NCBI GenBank assembly: GCA_003523085.1
Contig: DPHD01000031.1
Span: forward strand, 1-18,305
Length of the DNA stretch: 18,305 nucleotides
Origin: Oceanospirillaceae bacterium
Lineage (GTDB): Bacteria > Pseudomonadota > Gammaproteobacteria > Pseudomonadales > Balneatricaceae
Direction: 5' to 3'
Shown here: positions 7,160-15,161 of the stretch, piece after piece
Position numbering within the stretch: position 1 is the first letter of the stretch
How the letters are laid out: each line of letters starts with the position of its first letter
Position numbers and translations under genes: made by a program
The notes under the pieces: model-generated
Databases searched by the model: none
Told to the model about the DNA's origin: nothing
What the model saw: the letters and a program-made list of their open reading frames with translations, nothing else

Positions 7160-8143
7160 TTATTTCTTTAATGTAAGACGCGCAATATCCTTACGCGTGT
7201 GAGGCTTCAAGTCGATGATGCGCTCGTCAAAGGTCATGTTAGAGACGGCAGATGAACGGCCCAATAAAACCTCTATAGGCGCGGTAACCACCTGATCGAT
7301 GCGCTCACCAGCAGAAAAAAGGTCCGACAAAATCATTTTGCCATTGCCATCTTTAATTTCCACCCAACAGTCTTTATCAAATACCATCACCAACACTGCC
7401 TCATTGACGGCCAACACTGGAGCCTCTTGCTCAACCCCTTGCTCCGCAGGCACGGACGCTGGCGCCACCACCTCCACGACGGGTTGTTCGGGCGCCACTT
7501 CAACTGACACCGTAGGCTGCACACTTTCTTCAACAAGCACCGGCGCCTGGCTCTCCTCAACTAAAGGTGCCGCGCCGACTTCAGCTTGACTAGCAGTTAA
7601 GGTGGCTAGATCAAGGTTATCTTCAAGCTCTTCTAGCGGCTCAACAAGGGTCTCACCTTGCGCCGTATCCACCGTCACACTGGTCAATTGAGATATGGCT
7701 AAACCGCCATTTTGGCTTTGCCACCACATTAGCGAAACAACCACCAAACCCATAACAAACAACGCCGAAACGATCTTTACCCAGGTATCACTAGGCTTGC
7801 TTTGCTGATCCGCGTTACGCATGCCAACCATGGGCTTACTACCATGATCTGGCATGCCATATACCGCATCGAACTCGGCAACTAAGACCTGCCCATCCAA
7901 ACCTACATGACGCGCATAGGAGCGAATATAACCACGGGCGAAAACAAAACTAGGAATGAGCTCAAAATCGTCTTCTTCAATGGCATTAATCACCTTCGAC
8001 GTTAAGTGCAATTCACGCGCCGTCTCCATTTGAGACCAGCCCTTATCTTCTCGAGCTTGACGTAATAAGTATCCGGGAAAGCCTGGTAACTGCCCGTCCA
8101 GTTGATGTTGATCTGACATGTCTAACGATTCCGCATCACTCAC
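7160..8143 (-). CDS. rodZ: Cytoskeletal/cell-shape protein RodZ
   Basis: RodZ links MreB filaments to the cell-wall elongation machinery across the inner membrane. Residues about 21-90 form a Cro/C1-type helix-turn-helix fold (GYLLRQAREDKGWSQMETA), which in RodZ binds MreB rather than DNA. One membrane helix lies at about 121-141. A flexible periplasmic linker rich in Val, Glu, Pro and Ala (155-245) leads to the C-terminal beta-rich domain (249-325), ending FDERIIDLKPHTRKDIARL. The start is GTG with AAGG 8 nt upstream; an in-frame ATG eight codons later is less well placed. pilF, usually upstream in pseudomonads, is missing. Confidence 0.93.
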   Translation of the reverse strand: MSDAESLDMSDQHQLDGQLPGFPGYLLRQAREDKGWSQMETARELHLTSKVINAIEEDDFELIPSFVFARGYIRSYARHVGLDGQVLVAEFDAVYGMPDHGSKPMVGMRNADQQSKPSDTWVKIVSALFVMGLVVVSLMWWQSQNGGLAISQLTSVTVDTAQGETLVEPLEELEDNLDLATLTASQAEVGAAPLVEESQAPVLVEESVQPTVSVEVAPEQPVVEVVAPASVPAEQGVEQEAPVLAVNEAVLVMVFDKDCWVEIKDGNGKMILSDLFSAGERIDQVVTAPIEVLLGRSSAVSNMTFDERIIDLKPHTRKDIARLTLKK

Positions 8144-8204
8144 TATGTGTACCTTTTCTTATTATTTACAGTAGAGTTAGTTAAGTTTGTTAATATTTGA
8201 ACCA

Positions 8205-8234
8205 ATAATAGCGCCCATTTTTGGACACTGCCAG
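8205..8234 (-). promoter_or_regulatory. Possible promoter before rodZ
   Basis: On the minus strand CTGGCA (8234-8229) and TATTAT (8210-8205) are separated by 18 nt, in the 109-nt gap between rlmN and rodZ. The -10 is good and the -35 matches four of six. The gap is A/T-rich and could be used by the rodZ-hisS-yfgM-bamB-der group. The call is weak because A/T-rich DNA often gives such matches. Confidence 0.3.
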
Positions 8235-8252
8235 CTTAGCTTAGTTCCTCGG

Positions 8253-9368
8253 CTAAATTTGTTGTGCTTCTATACGTGCCGCATGGGTCGCACTACGCCG
8301 GGTACGGTCTTTTACTTGGCCTACCAACTGCCCACAAGCGGCATCAATGTCATCCCCGCGGGTGGTTCTAATGGTAGTAATAATACCTGCTTTGGCCATG
8401 ATGCGCTGAAAGGCTTCAATTTGCGGCCGCGGGCTACGACGGTAGTCGGACCCTGGAAACGGGTTAAATGGAATCAAGTTGAGCTTGCAGGGCACCCGCT
8501 TTAACACGACAGCCAACTCTCGAGCATGTTTAGGCTGATCGTTAATGCCGTCAATCATGGTGTATTCCATAGTAATTACGCGCTTGTCGCTTAAATTTTC
8601 CAAATAGCGATTACACGCATCGACCAAGGTATCAATATTGTATTTCTTATTTACGGGCACCAACTCATTACGCAATAAGTCATTAGGCGCGTGTAACGAA
8701 ATAGCCAACGATACGTCTGTAATTTGACTCAGGCGATCTATAGCTGGCACTACACCAGCCGTACTCACAGTTACTCGACGCTTAGACAAGTTATAGGCAT
8801 TGTCATCCATCATCAAGGCAATAGCCGGAGCCACTTGATCAAAGTTAAGCAGGGGCTCGCCCATGCCCATAAATACAACGTTAGTAACCCGCCTTGGGCC
8901 GTTTGGATCTACCGGCCCAAACGACTTAATGGCAATTCGCAGCTGGCCAATAACTTCGGCTGCGGTTAAATTTCGGTTAAAACCTTGCTTGCCGGTTGAA
9001 CAAAAACTACAGTCCAATGCACAACCCACTTGAGATGAAACGCATAAAGTTGCCCGATCACCTTCGGGAATAAGTACCATCTCAACTTTGTTGCCGCCCG
9101 AAACGCCAATCACCCACTTACGAGTACCGTCTTTTGAATCGGCACGATGAAGCACTTCTGGCTCTACGATTTCTGCTGTTGCAGTTAGTTTTTCACGCAA
9201 GGATTTGCTCACGTTTGTCATACTGTCAAAGTCTTCCGCGCCAAACTGATGAATCCATTTCATCACCTGAACAGCCCTGAATTTAGGCTCATTCATGGTT
9301 TTGAAAAAGTCTTCCATTTGGACTTGGGAAAAGCCCAATATATTAGTTTTTGCGATGACTTCTGACAT
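8253..9368 (-). CDS. rlmN: Dual-specificity RNA methyltransferase RlmN (radical SAM)
   Basis: RlmN methylates C2 of adenosine 2503 in 23S rRNA and A37 of certain tRNAs, using radical S-adenosylmethionine chemistry. The 4Fe-4S cluster motif is C116-ALD-C120-SF-C123. The two further catalytic cysteines are present: C109 (E. coli C118) and C345 in DAACGQ (E. coli C355, the transiently methylated one). The SAM-binding GMGEPLLN is also seen. At 371 residues the length is normal. The ATG follows CAGG with 7 nt spacing. It lies downstream of ndk and, being an Fe-S enzyme, close to the isc operon, as in Pseudomonas. Confidence 0.97.
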   Translation of the reverse strand: MSEVIAKTNILGFSQVQMEDFFKTMNEPKFRAVQVMKWIHQFGAEDFDSMTNVSKSLREKLTATAEIVEPEVLHRADSKDGTRKWVIGVSGGNKVEMVLIPEGDRATLCVSSQVGCALDCSFCSTGKQGFNRNLTAAEVIGQLRIAIKSFGPVDPNGPRRVTNVVFMGMGEPLLNFDQVAPAIALMMDDNAYNLSKRRVTVSTAGVVPAIDRLSQITDVSLAISLHAPNDLLRNELVPVNKKYNIDTLVDACNRYLENLSDKRVITMEYTMIDGINDQPKHARELAVVLKRVPCKLNLIPFNPFPGSDYRRSPRPQIEAFQRIMAKAGIITTIRTTRGDDIDAACGQLVGQVKDRTRRSATHAARIEAQQI

Positions 9369-9426
9369 ATTAAAACCTGTTTAAAATACTTATATTGCGC
9401 ACACTATTTGGCTAGCCTAAACGCAG

Positions 9427-9451
9427 TGCGGCGTTCACAAGGAACGCCGCA
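9427..9451 (-). terminator. Strong hairpin after ndk, probable terminator
   Basis: A 10-bp perfect GC-rich stem (TGCGGCGTTC at 9427-9436, inverted at 9442-9451) has a 5-nt loop. It can be extended by GCAG/CTGC across a small bulge. It lies 49 nt after the ndk stop and 58 nt before rlmN. The following minus-strand sequence CTGCGTTTAGG has only a short U-run, so termination may be partial and allow readthrough into rlmN. Confidence 0.6.
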
Positions 9452-9499
9452 TTCTGCTTGCTGAAATCAACAGCAGCAGTCTACTCAACAGTAACGGAA

Positions 9500-9907
9500 T
9501 TAACCGCCAAAGAAGTAGGAAATTTCACGTGCAGCTGACGTAGTAGAGTCAGAACCGTGCACAGCATTGGCATCGATAGATTCTGCAAAATCACTACGGA
9601 TAGTACCAGCTTCAGCTTCTTTAGGGTTAGTTGCACCCATTAGGTTACGGTTCATGTCTACCGCGCCTTCGCCTTCAAGCACCTGAACAACAACAGGACC
9701 AGAAGTCATGAACTTTACTAGATCGCCAAAGAAAGGACGTTCGCTGTGCTCAGCGTAAAAGCCTTGAGCTTCAGCTTCGGTTAGCTGCTTCATTTCCATT
9801 TTAACGATTTTAAGGCCGTTAGTTTCGAAACGTGAAGCGATTTTTCCGATAACATTTTTAGCTACAGCATCAGGCTTGATGATGGACAGAGTGCGTTCTA
9901 CCGCCAT
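9500..9907 (-). CDS. ndk: Nucleoside diphosphate kinase
   Basis: It transfers the gamma-phosphate between nucleoside triphosphates and diphosphates through a phospho-histidine, balancing nucleotide pools in the cytoplasm. ERTLSIIKPDAVAKN at the N-terminus and the active-site AVHGSDS, with His117, are diagnostic. I chose the ATG at 9907: GGAG lies 6 nt upstream and MAVERTLSII matches family starts. An upstream in-frame TTG (9919) falls inside that Shine-Dalgarno. The protein is 135 residues and ends YFFGG, about 6-8 residues shorter than the usual 141-143, because the C-terminal extension after YFF is missing. It follows iscX as in Pseudomonas, with its own likely promoter. Confidence 0.96.
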   Translation of the reverse strand: MAVERTLSIIKPDAVAKNVIGKIASRFETNGLKIVKMEMKQLTEAEAQGFYAEHSERPFFGDLVKFMTSGPVVVQVLEGEGAVDMNRNLMGATNPKEAEAGTIRSDFAESIDANAVHGSDSTTSAAREISYFFGG

Positions 9908-9927
9908 GGTATTCTCCAAACAGTGGG

Positions 9928-9942
9928 ACCCATAAAATGGGT
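9928..9942 (-). other. Small hairpin before the ndk Shine-Dalgarno
   Basis: ACCCAT and ATGGGT flank AAA on the plus strand (TTT in the transcript), giving a 6-bp stem about 8 nt upstream of the ndk GGAG. It follows a U-rich stretch. It could modulate translation or mRNA stability; no more can be said. Confidence 0.35.
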
Positions 9943-9997
9943 AATAAATAAAAAGTGTTAACCCGCACGAAAACCGTACGCGAAATTTGACCGCGTA

Positions 9998-10003
9998 ATT
10001 ATA
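9998..10003 (-). promoter_or_regulatory. Probable -10 element of an ndk promoter
   Basis: On the minus strand a perfect TATAAT is followed by TACGCGG, placing a start about 80 nt before the ndk ATG. No good -35 is seen; the best-spaced hexamer at 17 nt is TATTAA. An inverted repeat GACTAGC/GCTAGTC (10013-10036) overlies the -35 region and the iscX stop codon and could be an operator. The call rests mainly on the -10. Confidence 0.45.
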
Positions 10004-10030
10004 CGCTGTATTGACTAGCTTTAATAGGGG

Positions 10031-10231
10031 CTAGTCTAGCTCATCAATCCAAGCAGTTTGTATGGCTTCTAATATTTTTTCGCCACAGCGTTTTGAGTCG
10101 TCATTAAACTCTGGTAAATCCATCGTCCACTGCATTAAATCGGTAAACCGCACCTGCCGAGGATCAACCTCTGGGTGAGTTTCATACAGTTCAATAGCAA
10201 TATCTAAGGTATCGGTCCAACTCAGCGACAT
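10031..10231 (-). CDS. iscX: Fe-S cluster assembly protein IscX
   Basis: IscX is a small acidic protein that binds IscS and iron and tunes the rate of cluster assembly. At 66 residues, with SWTDTLDIAIELYE, HPEVDPRQVRFTDL and DDSKRCGEKILEAIQTAWIDE, it matches the family throughout. The ATG is 9 nt after the fdx stop and is preceded by AGGAG with 6 nt spacing. It is the last gene of the isc operon here. Its stop codon lies within the inverted repeat at 10013-10036. Confidence 0.96.
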   Translation of the reverse strand: MSLSWTDTLDIAIELYETHPEVDPRQVRFTDLMQWTMDLPEFNDDSKRCGEKILEAIQTAWIDELD

Positions 10232-10240
10232 AACCTGCTC

Positions 10241-10579
10241 CTAGTGGGCTTCTGAAACAATGTTAATAGTGTACTTAGGAATCTCTACTACCAAATTTTC
10301 ATCGGCCACCACCGCCTGACAACTCAGGCGAGAATCTGGCTCTAAACCCCAAGCTTTGTCTAACATGTCATCTTCTAGTTCGTCGGACTCTATCATAGAA
10401 TCAAAACCTTCACGCACGATCACATGGCAGGTGGTACATGCACAGGACTTTTCGCAGGCATGCTCAATATCAATACCATTGGCTTTGGCCGCATCAAGAA
10501 TGGTTTGGCCCGCATCGGCTTCAATCACTTGGCCTGCTGGGCAAAGTTCGGCATGGGGCAATATAATAATCTGGGGCAC
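10241..10579 (-). CDS. fdx: ISC-type [2Fe-2S] ferredoxin
   Basis: It supplies electrons for Fe-S cluster assembly, probably to IscS/IscU. The adrenodoxin-type cluster ligands are Cys42, Cys48, Cys51 and Cys87, in CEKSCACTTCHVIV and SRLSCQAVV, with the additional conserved Cys46. At 112 residues it has the family length. The start is GTG with GAGGAG 8 nt upstream. It lies between hscA (49-nt gap) and iscX, the standard operon place. Confidence 0.97.
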   Translation of the reverse strand: MPQIIILPHAELCPAGQVIEADAGQTILDAAKANGIDIEHACEKSCACTTCHVIVREGFDSMIESDELEDDMLDKAWGLEPDSRLSCQAVVADENLVVEIPKYTINIVSEAH

Positions 10580-10628
10580 AGTTACAACTCCTCAACTACA
10601 TTCTTTAAATTCACGGCTTGGCGACAAA

Positions 10629-12527
10629 CTACAACTGATCTACGGACTTGCCAGCCAAAGCGCGCTTAATACTGTCATCCATACGCATGGCTGCATAGGC
10701 GTCACTGGCCTTAGCCATCACCTCAATCTGCTTAGCTATGGCATGATGGTCCTGACCATTACGGGCCAAGACTAATTGCTCCATGTGGTTTACAATGTGC
10801 TGCTGAGCTTGCGTCGTTAGTAAGCGCTCACCATCCTCTGCCAAAGCCATTGTCACAGCCTCTAGCAAACGATCTGCCTCCACCTGCTGCTCACGCAAAC
10901 TGCGCGCGCTGCGGTCATCTTCAACGTTGCTCCAGCTGGCCTTAATCATGTCAGCGACCTGCTGATCAGACAGACCGTAGGACGGCTTCACTTGCACCGT
11001 GGCAGCCACACCCGAGGTTAACTCGCGGGCACTGACTTCTAGCAAACCGTCGGCATCCACCTGGAAGGTGACACGGATTTTAGCCGCACCAGCCGCCATT
11101 GGCGGAATACCGCGTAATTCAAATCGCGACAAGGAGCGGCAATCTTGTACCAATTCGCGCTCACCTTGTAACACGTGAATCGCCATGGCTGTTTGGCCAT
11201 CTTGGTAAGTGGTAAATTCTTGTGCACGAGCCACTGGGATTGGTGTATTGCGATCGACCACACGCTCAACCAAGCCACCCATAGTTTCCAAACCTAACGA
11301 CAAAGGCAGCACATCTAGCAACAACAATTCTTCGCCACTTTGATTGCCGGCCAACACGTCCGCCTGACGGGCAGCGCCTAAAGCGACCACTCGATCCGGA
11401 TCGATAGAGGTCAATGGCTGGCGCTGAAATAATTCGGTTACACGCTCTTGCACCCGCAAGCTACGGGTTGAACCACCCACCATCACCACTTCGGCCACTT
11501 CATCTAGGCCCACCTTAGCATCACGCAAAGTGCGTTTAGTGGCCCGAATAGCACGGCTGATAATTGGATCTAGCAGCTCATTCATCTGCTCAAGACTGAG
11601 GATCAAGTCGCTATAAACGTCGCCGCCAGGCCAACCTTCAAACGACAGACTGGCCGTATTTTCTGTGCTCAAACGTTCTTTAGCCGCACGCGCCAAACGC
11701 AACAAAAAGCGTTGCTGAGCAAGGTCTAGCTGTTGTGGTATTTGACGTTGCTGGTGCATCCACTGGGCCAAGGCATGGTCAAAATCATCACCACCCAAGG
11801 CTGAATCACCACCCGTAGCCAAGACTTCAAATACGCCTTGCTCCATACGCAGAACAGAAATGTCAAAGGTGCCGCCGCCCAGGTCAAACACGGCAATGGT
11901 GCCTTGCTGCTGCTCGCCTTGGTTCGCTTCTTGCTGCTCAAGCCCATAAGCTACCGCCGCAGCGGTAGGCTCGTTGAGCAAGCGTAATACTTGGATGCCT
12001 GCCAATTGGGCCGCATCTTTGGTCGCTTGACGCTGGGCGTCATCAAAATAAGCAGGCACGGTAATTACAGCACCCACTAACTCACCACCCAAACTGCTCT
12101 CACCACGCTGCACTAGGGCTCGCAGAATGTCGGCAGAAACCTGTACCGGGCTCTTAAGGCCAGCCACCGTGTGGATCATCGGCATACCTTGATCACAGGC
12201 CTCAAATAAATACGGCATATTACTGCCAAGACGCTTAACGTCTTCGATACCACGACCCATAAGCCGCTTAACCGACATCACGGTGTTGGCTGCATCATCC
12301 ACCAAATGCGCTGCGGCTTTCACCCCCACCTGCGGTGACTCATCAACCAGATAACGCACAACTGAGGGTAGCAGCGCCTCACCACGGGAGTTGGGCAAGG
12401 TTTCTGCCTGCCCACTTCGCACACTCGCCACCAGGGAGTGCGTGGTGCCTAAATCGATACCTACTGCCAATTTACGCTGATGTGGCTTAGCGCTTTGACC
12501 GGGCTCTGCAATTTGCAACAAGGCCAT
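10629..12527 (-). CDS. hscA: Fe-S assembly chaperone HscA (Hsp70 family)
   Basis: HscA is a specialised Hsp70 that, with HscB and ATP, binds the LPPVK motif of IscU and promotes transfer of the cluster to acceptor proteins. The ATPase domain begins at GIDLGTTHSLVA (23-34) and includes LNEPTAAAVAYGL, DLGGGTFDIS and VGGSTR. A beta-sandwich substrate domain and a helical lid follow from about residue 400. At 632 residues it is close to E. coli HscA (616). The ATG is 12 nt after the hscB stop, with AGGA 9 nt upstream. Divergence from DnaK in the lid, and its place between hscB and fdx, support HscA rather than DnaK. Confidence 0.97.
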   Translation of the reverse strand: MALLQIAEPGQSAKPHQRKLAVGIDLGTTHSLVASVRSGQAETLPNSRGEALLPSVVRYLVDESPQVGVKAAAHLVDDAANTVMSVKRLMGRGIEDVKRLGSNMPYLFEACDQGMPMIHTVAGLKSPVQVSADILRALVQRGESSLGGELVGAVITVPAYFDDAQRQATKDAAQLAGIQVLRLLNEPTAAAVAYGLEQQEANQGEQQQGTIAVFDLGGGTFDISVLRMEQGVFEVLATGGDSALGGDDFDHALAQWMHQQRQIPQQLDLAQQRFLLRLARAAKERLSTENTASLSFEGWPGGDVYSDLILSLEQMNELLDPIISRAIRATKRTLRDAKVGLDEVAEVVMVGGSTRSLRVQERVTELFQRQPLTSIDPDRVVALGAARQADVLAGNQSGEELLLLDVLPLSLGLETMGGLVERVVDRNTPIPVARAQEFTTYQDGQTAMAIHVLQGERELVQDCRSLSRFELRGIPPMAAGAAKIRVTFQVDADGLLEVSARELTSGVAATVQVKPSYGLSDQQVADMIKASWSNVEDDRSARSLREQQVEADRLLEAVTMALAEDGERLLTTQAQQHIVNHMEQLVLARNGQDHHAIAKQIEVMAKASDAYAAMRMDDSIKRALAGKSVDQL

Positions 12528-12539
12528 GAAATCTAATCC

Positions 12540-13067
12540 TTAATCGAGCAACTCGCCTTCGAGGGCATCTAATTGCTGCTGTAACTTGACAATAAATTGT
12601 AATTTTCGCACCGCTGTTTCTGCGTTGGGGTAGTTATTTGCGGTGTAAAAATGTGAAAAATCCACTTCTAACTGTGTGGCCTGCGCCTGTAAGTCCAGCG
12701 CCAATGTTTCTATAGCCGCTTCTGGATCTGACGCTCGAGCTAGCTCCTCCATGCCTTCGCGCAGCTCAATCTGCTGCAGCAAGAAATCCATGGGCATTTG
12801 CGTATTGGTGGGCGCCATAGGGTCCATACCCAACAACTGCAACAGGTAAATACCTCGCTGCAAGGGCGCACTCAGGGTCGCAAAGGCTTGGTTCAAATAG
12901 GCCGTAGTTTGTACCGCCAGCCGCTGCTGTGCATCACCAAAACTCACAAACCGGTCTGGATGATACTCTTGCTGCAACGCACGGTGACTGTGTCGCAAAA
13001 CCCCTAGGTCTAGCTCAAACGTGCGCGGCAAACCATAACAGGTGAAATAATCTTGACTGATATCCAT
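12540..13067 (-). CDS. hscB: Fe-S assembly co-chaperone HscB (J-domain)
   Basis: HscB delivers IscU to HscA and stimulates the HscA ATPase. The N-terminal J domain carries the HPD tripeptide at His36-Pro37-Asp38 in EYHPDRF. The C-terminal part is a helical bundle that binds IscU. At 175 residues it is the normal size. It is preceded by iscA and followed by hscA with short gaps, so the genes are co-transcribed. No anomalies are seen. Confidence 0.96.
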   Translation of the reverse strand: MDISQDYFTCYGLPRTFELDLGVLRHSHRALQQEYHPDRFVSFGDAQQRLAVQTTAYLNQAFATLSAPLQRGIYLLQLLGMDPMAPTNTQMPMDFLLQQIELREGMEELARASDPEAAIETLALDLQAQATQLEVDFSHFYTANNYPNAETAVRKLQFIVKLQQQLDALEGELLD

Positions 13068-13090
13068 GGGTTAAAGTATCTGTTGGCCGC

Positions 13091-13414
13091 TTAAACGTTA
13101 AAGCTTTCGCCGCAGCCGCATTCACCTTTGGCATTGGGGTTATTAAACTGAAAACCTTCGTTCAAACCTTCTTTGGCGTAATCTAGCTCGGTGCCGTCTA
13201 GATATAAGAGACTTTTTGGGTCAATTACAATCTTCACACCCAAGGTGTCAAACACCTCATCTTCTGCCGCCACCTGATCAACAAACTCAAGGATGTAGGC
13301 CATGCCAGAACAACCTGTAGTACGCACACCTAGGCGTACGCCTTCGCCATGACCACGATTTGATAAATAGCTGGTCACGTGATCTGCTGCGGCTTGGGTC
13401 ATGGTAATGGCCAT
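13091..13414 (-). CDS. iscA: Iron-sulfur cluster carrier IscA
   Basis: IscA is an A-type carrier that receives clusters or iron and passes them to target apoproteins, especially [4Fe-4S] proteins. The three ligand cysteines stand at the same numbers as in E. coli: Cys35 (TTGCSGMAY), Cys99 and Cys101 (GECGCGESF). At 107 residues the length is standard. The start ATG has AGAGGA 7 nt upstream. It lies 29 nt after iscU. Confidence 0.97.
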   Translation of the reverse strand: MAITMTQAAADHVTSYLSNRGHGEGVRLGVRTTGCSGMAYILEFVDQVAAEDEVFDTLGVKIVIDPKSLLYLDGTELDYAKEGLNEGFQFNNPNAKGECGCGESFNV

Positions 13415-13443
13415 GGGAATATCCTCTAAATACGCGTTAAACG

Positions 13444-13821
13444 TTACTGCTTGCTTTTGTAATTTTCGATAGCCGCTTGGATGGCGTCTTCTGCAAGTAC
13501 GGAGCAGTGGATTTTAACCGGCGGTAAGGCCAGTTCTTCAGAGATATTGGAGTTACGAATTTCGCCTGCCTGATCCAAGGTCATGCCCTTCATCCATTCT
13601 GTAACCAATGAACTTGAAGCAATGGCCGAACCACAACCATAGGTCTTAAACTTGGCGTCTTCGATGACACCTTCGTCGCTAACCTTGATTTGCAAACGCA
13701 TAACGTCGCCACATGCGGGCGCGCCTACCATACCAGTACCTACGTGCGCGTCAGCTTCATCCATCTTGCCAACGTTGCGAGGGTTTTCATAATGGTCGAT
13801 GACCTGTTCGCTATATGCCAT
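13444..13821 (-). CDS. iscU: Fe-S cluster assembly scaffold IscU
   Basis: IscU is the scaffold on which IscS-derived sulfur and iron are built into a [2Fe-2S] cluster. The ligands Cys37, Asp39, Cys63, His105 and Cys106 are all present (GAPACGDV, YGCGSAIASS, KIHCS), as is the chaperone-binding LPPVK at 99-103. At 125 residues the length is close to the family's usual 128. The ATG has AGAGG 8 nt upstream. The 61-nt gap from iscS contains a duplicated hairpin described separately. Confidence 0.98.
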   Translation of the reverse strand: MAYSEQVIDHYENPRNVGKMDEADAHVGTGMVGAPACGDVMRLQIKVSDEGVIEDAKFKTYGCGSAIASSSLVTEWMKGMTLDQAGEIRNSNISEELALPPVKIHCSVLAEDAIQAAIENYKSKQ

Positions 13822-13846
13822 GTGTATATCCTCTCAATCTATTATA

Positions 13847-13903
13847 TTAGTGTGCAGCCTATTGCACCCTTACGTTAATCTTTTAGTGTGCAGCCCATTG
13901 CAC
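13847..13903 (-). repeat. Duplicated hairpin from the 3' end of iscS
   Basis: The last 21 nt of iscS including its stop (13883-13903) occur again at 13847-13867 with a single mismatch and a 36-nt offset. Each copy can form a 5-bp hairpin GTGCA...TGCAC with a 6-nt loop. The extra copy lies in the 61-nt gap before iscU. It looks like a local duplication giving two tandem RNA hairpins between iscS and iscU. Confidence 0.75.
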
Positions 13904-15097
13904 ACTGTCCAAATCCACACCATCTTTGTACATATCCCAAAGTGGCGACAAATCACGCAACTTGATGACAGCATTGCGCGACTGCTCAATGGCTTGATCG
14001 ATGTCGGCTTCGGTAGTGAAACGGCCGATACTAAAACGAATCGAACTATGGGCCAATTCGTCATTCATACCCAGAGCCCGCAGCACATATGATGGCTCCA
14101 AGCTGGCAGAAGTACACGCAGAACCAGAAGACACCGCAAGCTCACGCAATGACATCAATAGCGATTCGCCTTCTACAAAGTTAAAGCTGATATTGGCATT
14201 ACCAGACACACGCTGTGTAGCATGACCGTTCATATACACTTCTTCCATGTCCTTTACTCCATCCCACAAACGCTGACGTAACGCGTCGATACGGACATTG
14301 TCGGCCTCCATCTCGGCCTGGGCAATAGCAAAAGCTGCACCCATGCCCACAATTTGGTGAGTTGCCAAGGTGCCAGAACGCATACCGCGCTCATGCCCGC
14401 CACCGTGCATTTGTGCCTCTAGACGCACCCGCGGCTTACGACGTACAAACAAAGCTCCAATACCTTTAGGTCCGTATACTTTGTGAGCAGAGAAGGACAT
14501 CAAATCAACCTTAGCGACTTCTACGTCGATGTTAATTTTGCCTGCACTCTGAGCGGCATCAACATGAAACAAGACCTTTTTAGCTCGGGTAATCTCGCCA
14601 ATAGCAGCAATATCTGTGACTACACCGATCTCATTGTTCACATGCATTAAAGACACTAAAATGGTGTCTTCACGCAGGGCCTCAGCCACTTGTTCGGGGC
14701 TAATCAAACCGTCGGTGCTAGGCTCAAGATAAGTCACTTCAAAACCTTCACGCTCCAATTGGCGACAGGTGTCTAACACAGCCTTATGCTCAATTTTAGA
14801 GGTGATAATGTGCTTGCCCTTCTTATGATAGAAGTGAGCCACACCTTTAATCGCCAAGTTGTCAGATTCAGTTGCGCCTGAGGTCCAGACGATTTCACGG
14901 GGATCAGCCTTAATCAGGTCAGCCACTTGGCGGCGTGCATTTTCTACCGCTTCTTCTGCTTGCCAACCGTACACGTGCGAACGTGATGCGGGGTTGCCAA
15001 AGTTTCCTTCTTGCGTCAAACAGTCGCACATTAACTTGGCGACACGGGGGTCAACCGGTGTGGTGGCTGAATAATCCAAATACAAAGGCAATTTCAT
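13883..15097 (-). CDS. iscS: Cysteine desulfurase IscS
   Basis: IscS is a PLP enzyme that removes sulfur from cysteine as a persulfide, for Fe-S clusters and for tRNA thiolation. PLP Lys206 in SFSAHKVYGPKG and persulfide-forming Cys328 in SSGSACTSAS have the same numbers as E. coli. HVDAAQS (Asp180, Gln183) binds the cofactor. The ATG at 15097, with GGAG 7 nt upstream, gives 404 residues, the family length. A TTG 18 nt upstream (15115) has no support and would add six residues (MQRRNN). The end LDSVQWAAH differs from the typical HH-C-terminus but remains of similar length. It is separated from iscR by 64 nt. Confidence 0.97.
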   Translation of the reverse strand: MKLPLYLDYSATTPVDPRVAKLMCDCLTQEGNFGNPASRSHVYGWQAEEAVENARRQVADLIKADPREIVWTSGATESDNLAIKGVAHFYHKKGKHIITSKIEHKAVLDTCRQLEREGFEVTYLEPSTDGLISPEQVAEALREDTILVSLMHVNNEIGVVTDIAAIGEITRAKKVLFHVDAAQSAGKINIDVEVAKVDLMSFSAHKVYGPKGIGALFVRRKPRVRLEAQMHGGGHERGMRSGTLATHQIVGMGAAFAIAQAEMEADNVRIDALRQRLWDGVKDMEEVYMNGHATQRVSGNANISFNFVEGESLLMSLRELAVSSGSACTSASLEPSYVLRALGMNDELAHSSIRFSIGRFTTEADIDQAIEQSRNAVIKLRDLSPLWDMYKDGVDLDSVQWAAH

Positions 15098-15161
15098 GTT
15101 GTTTCTCCGCTGCAACTAAACAGCAATTTACATTCTACAAATACAGGTTAGACAGCCTAAG

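Noticed and set aside
9427..9451. The ndk-rlmN hairpin as a bidirectional terminator or attachment site
   Set aside because: Neither flank has a strong T-tract on the plus strand and there is no integrase or direct repeat; a simple minus-strand terminator after ndk is the better reading.
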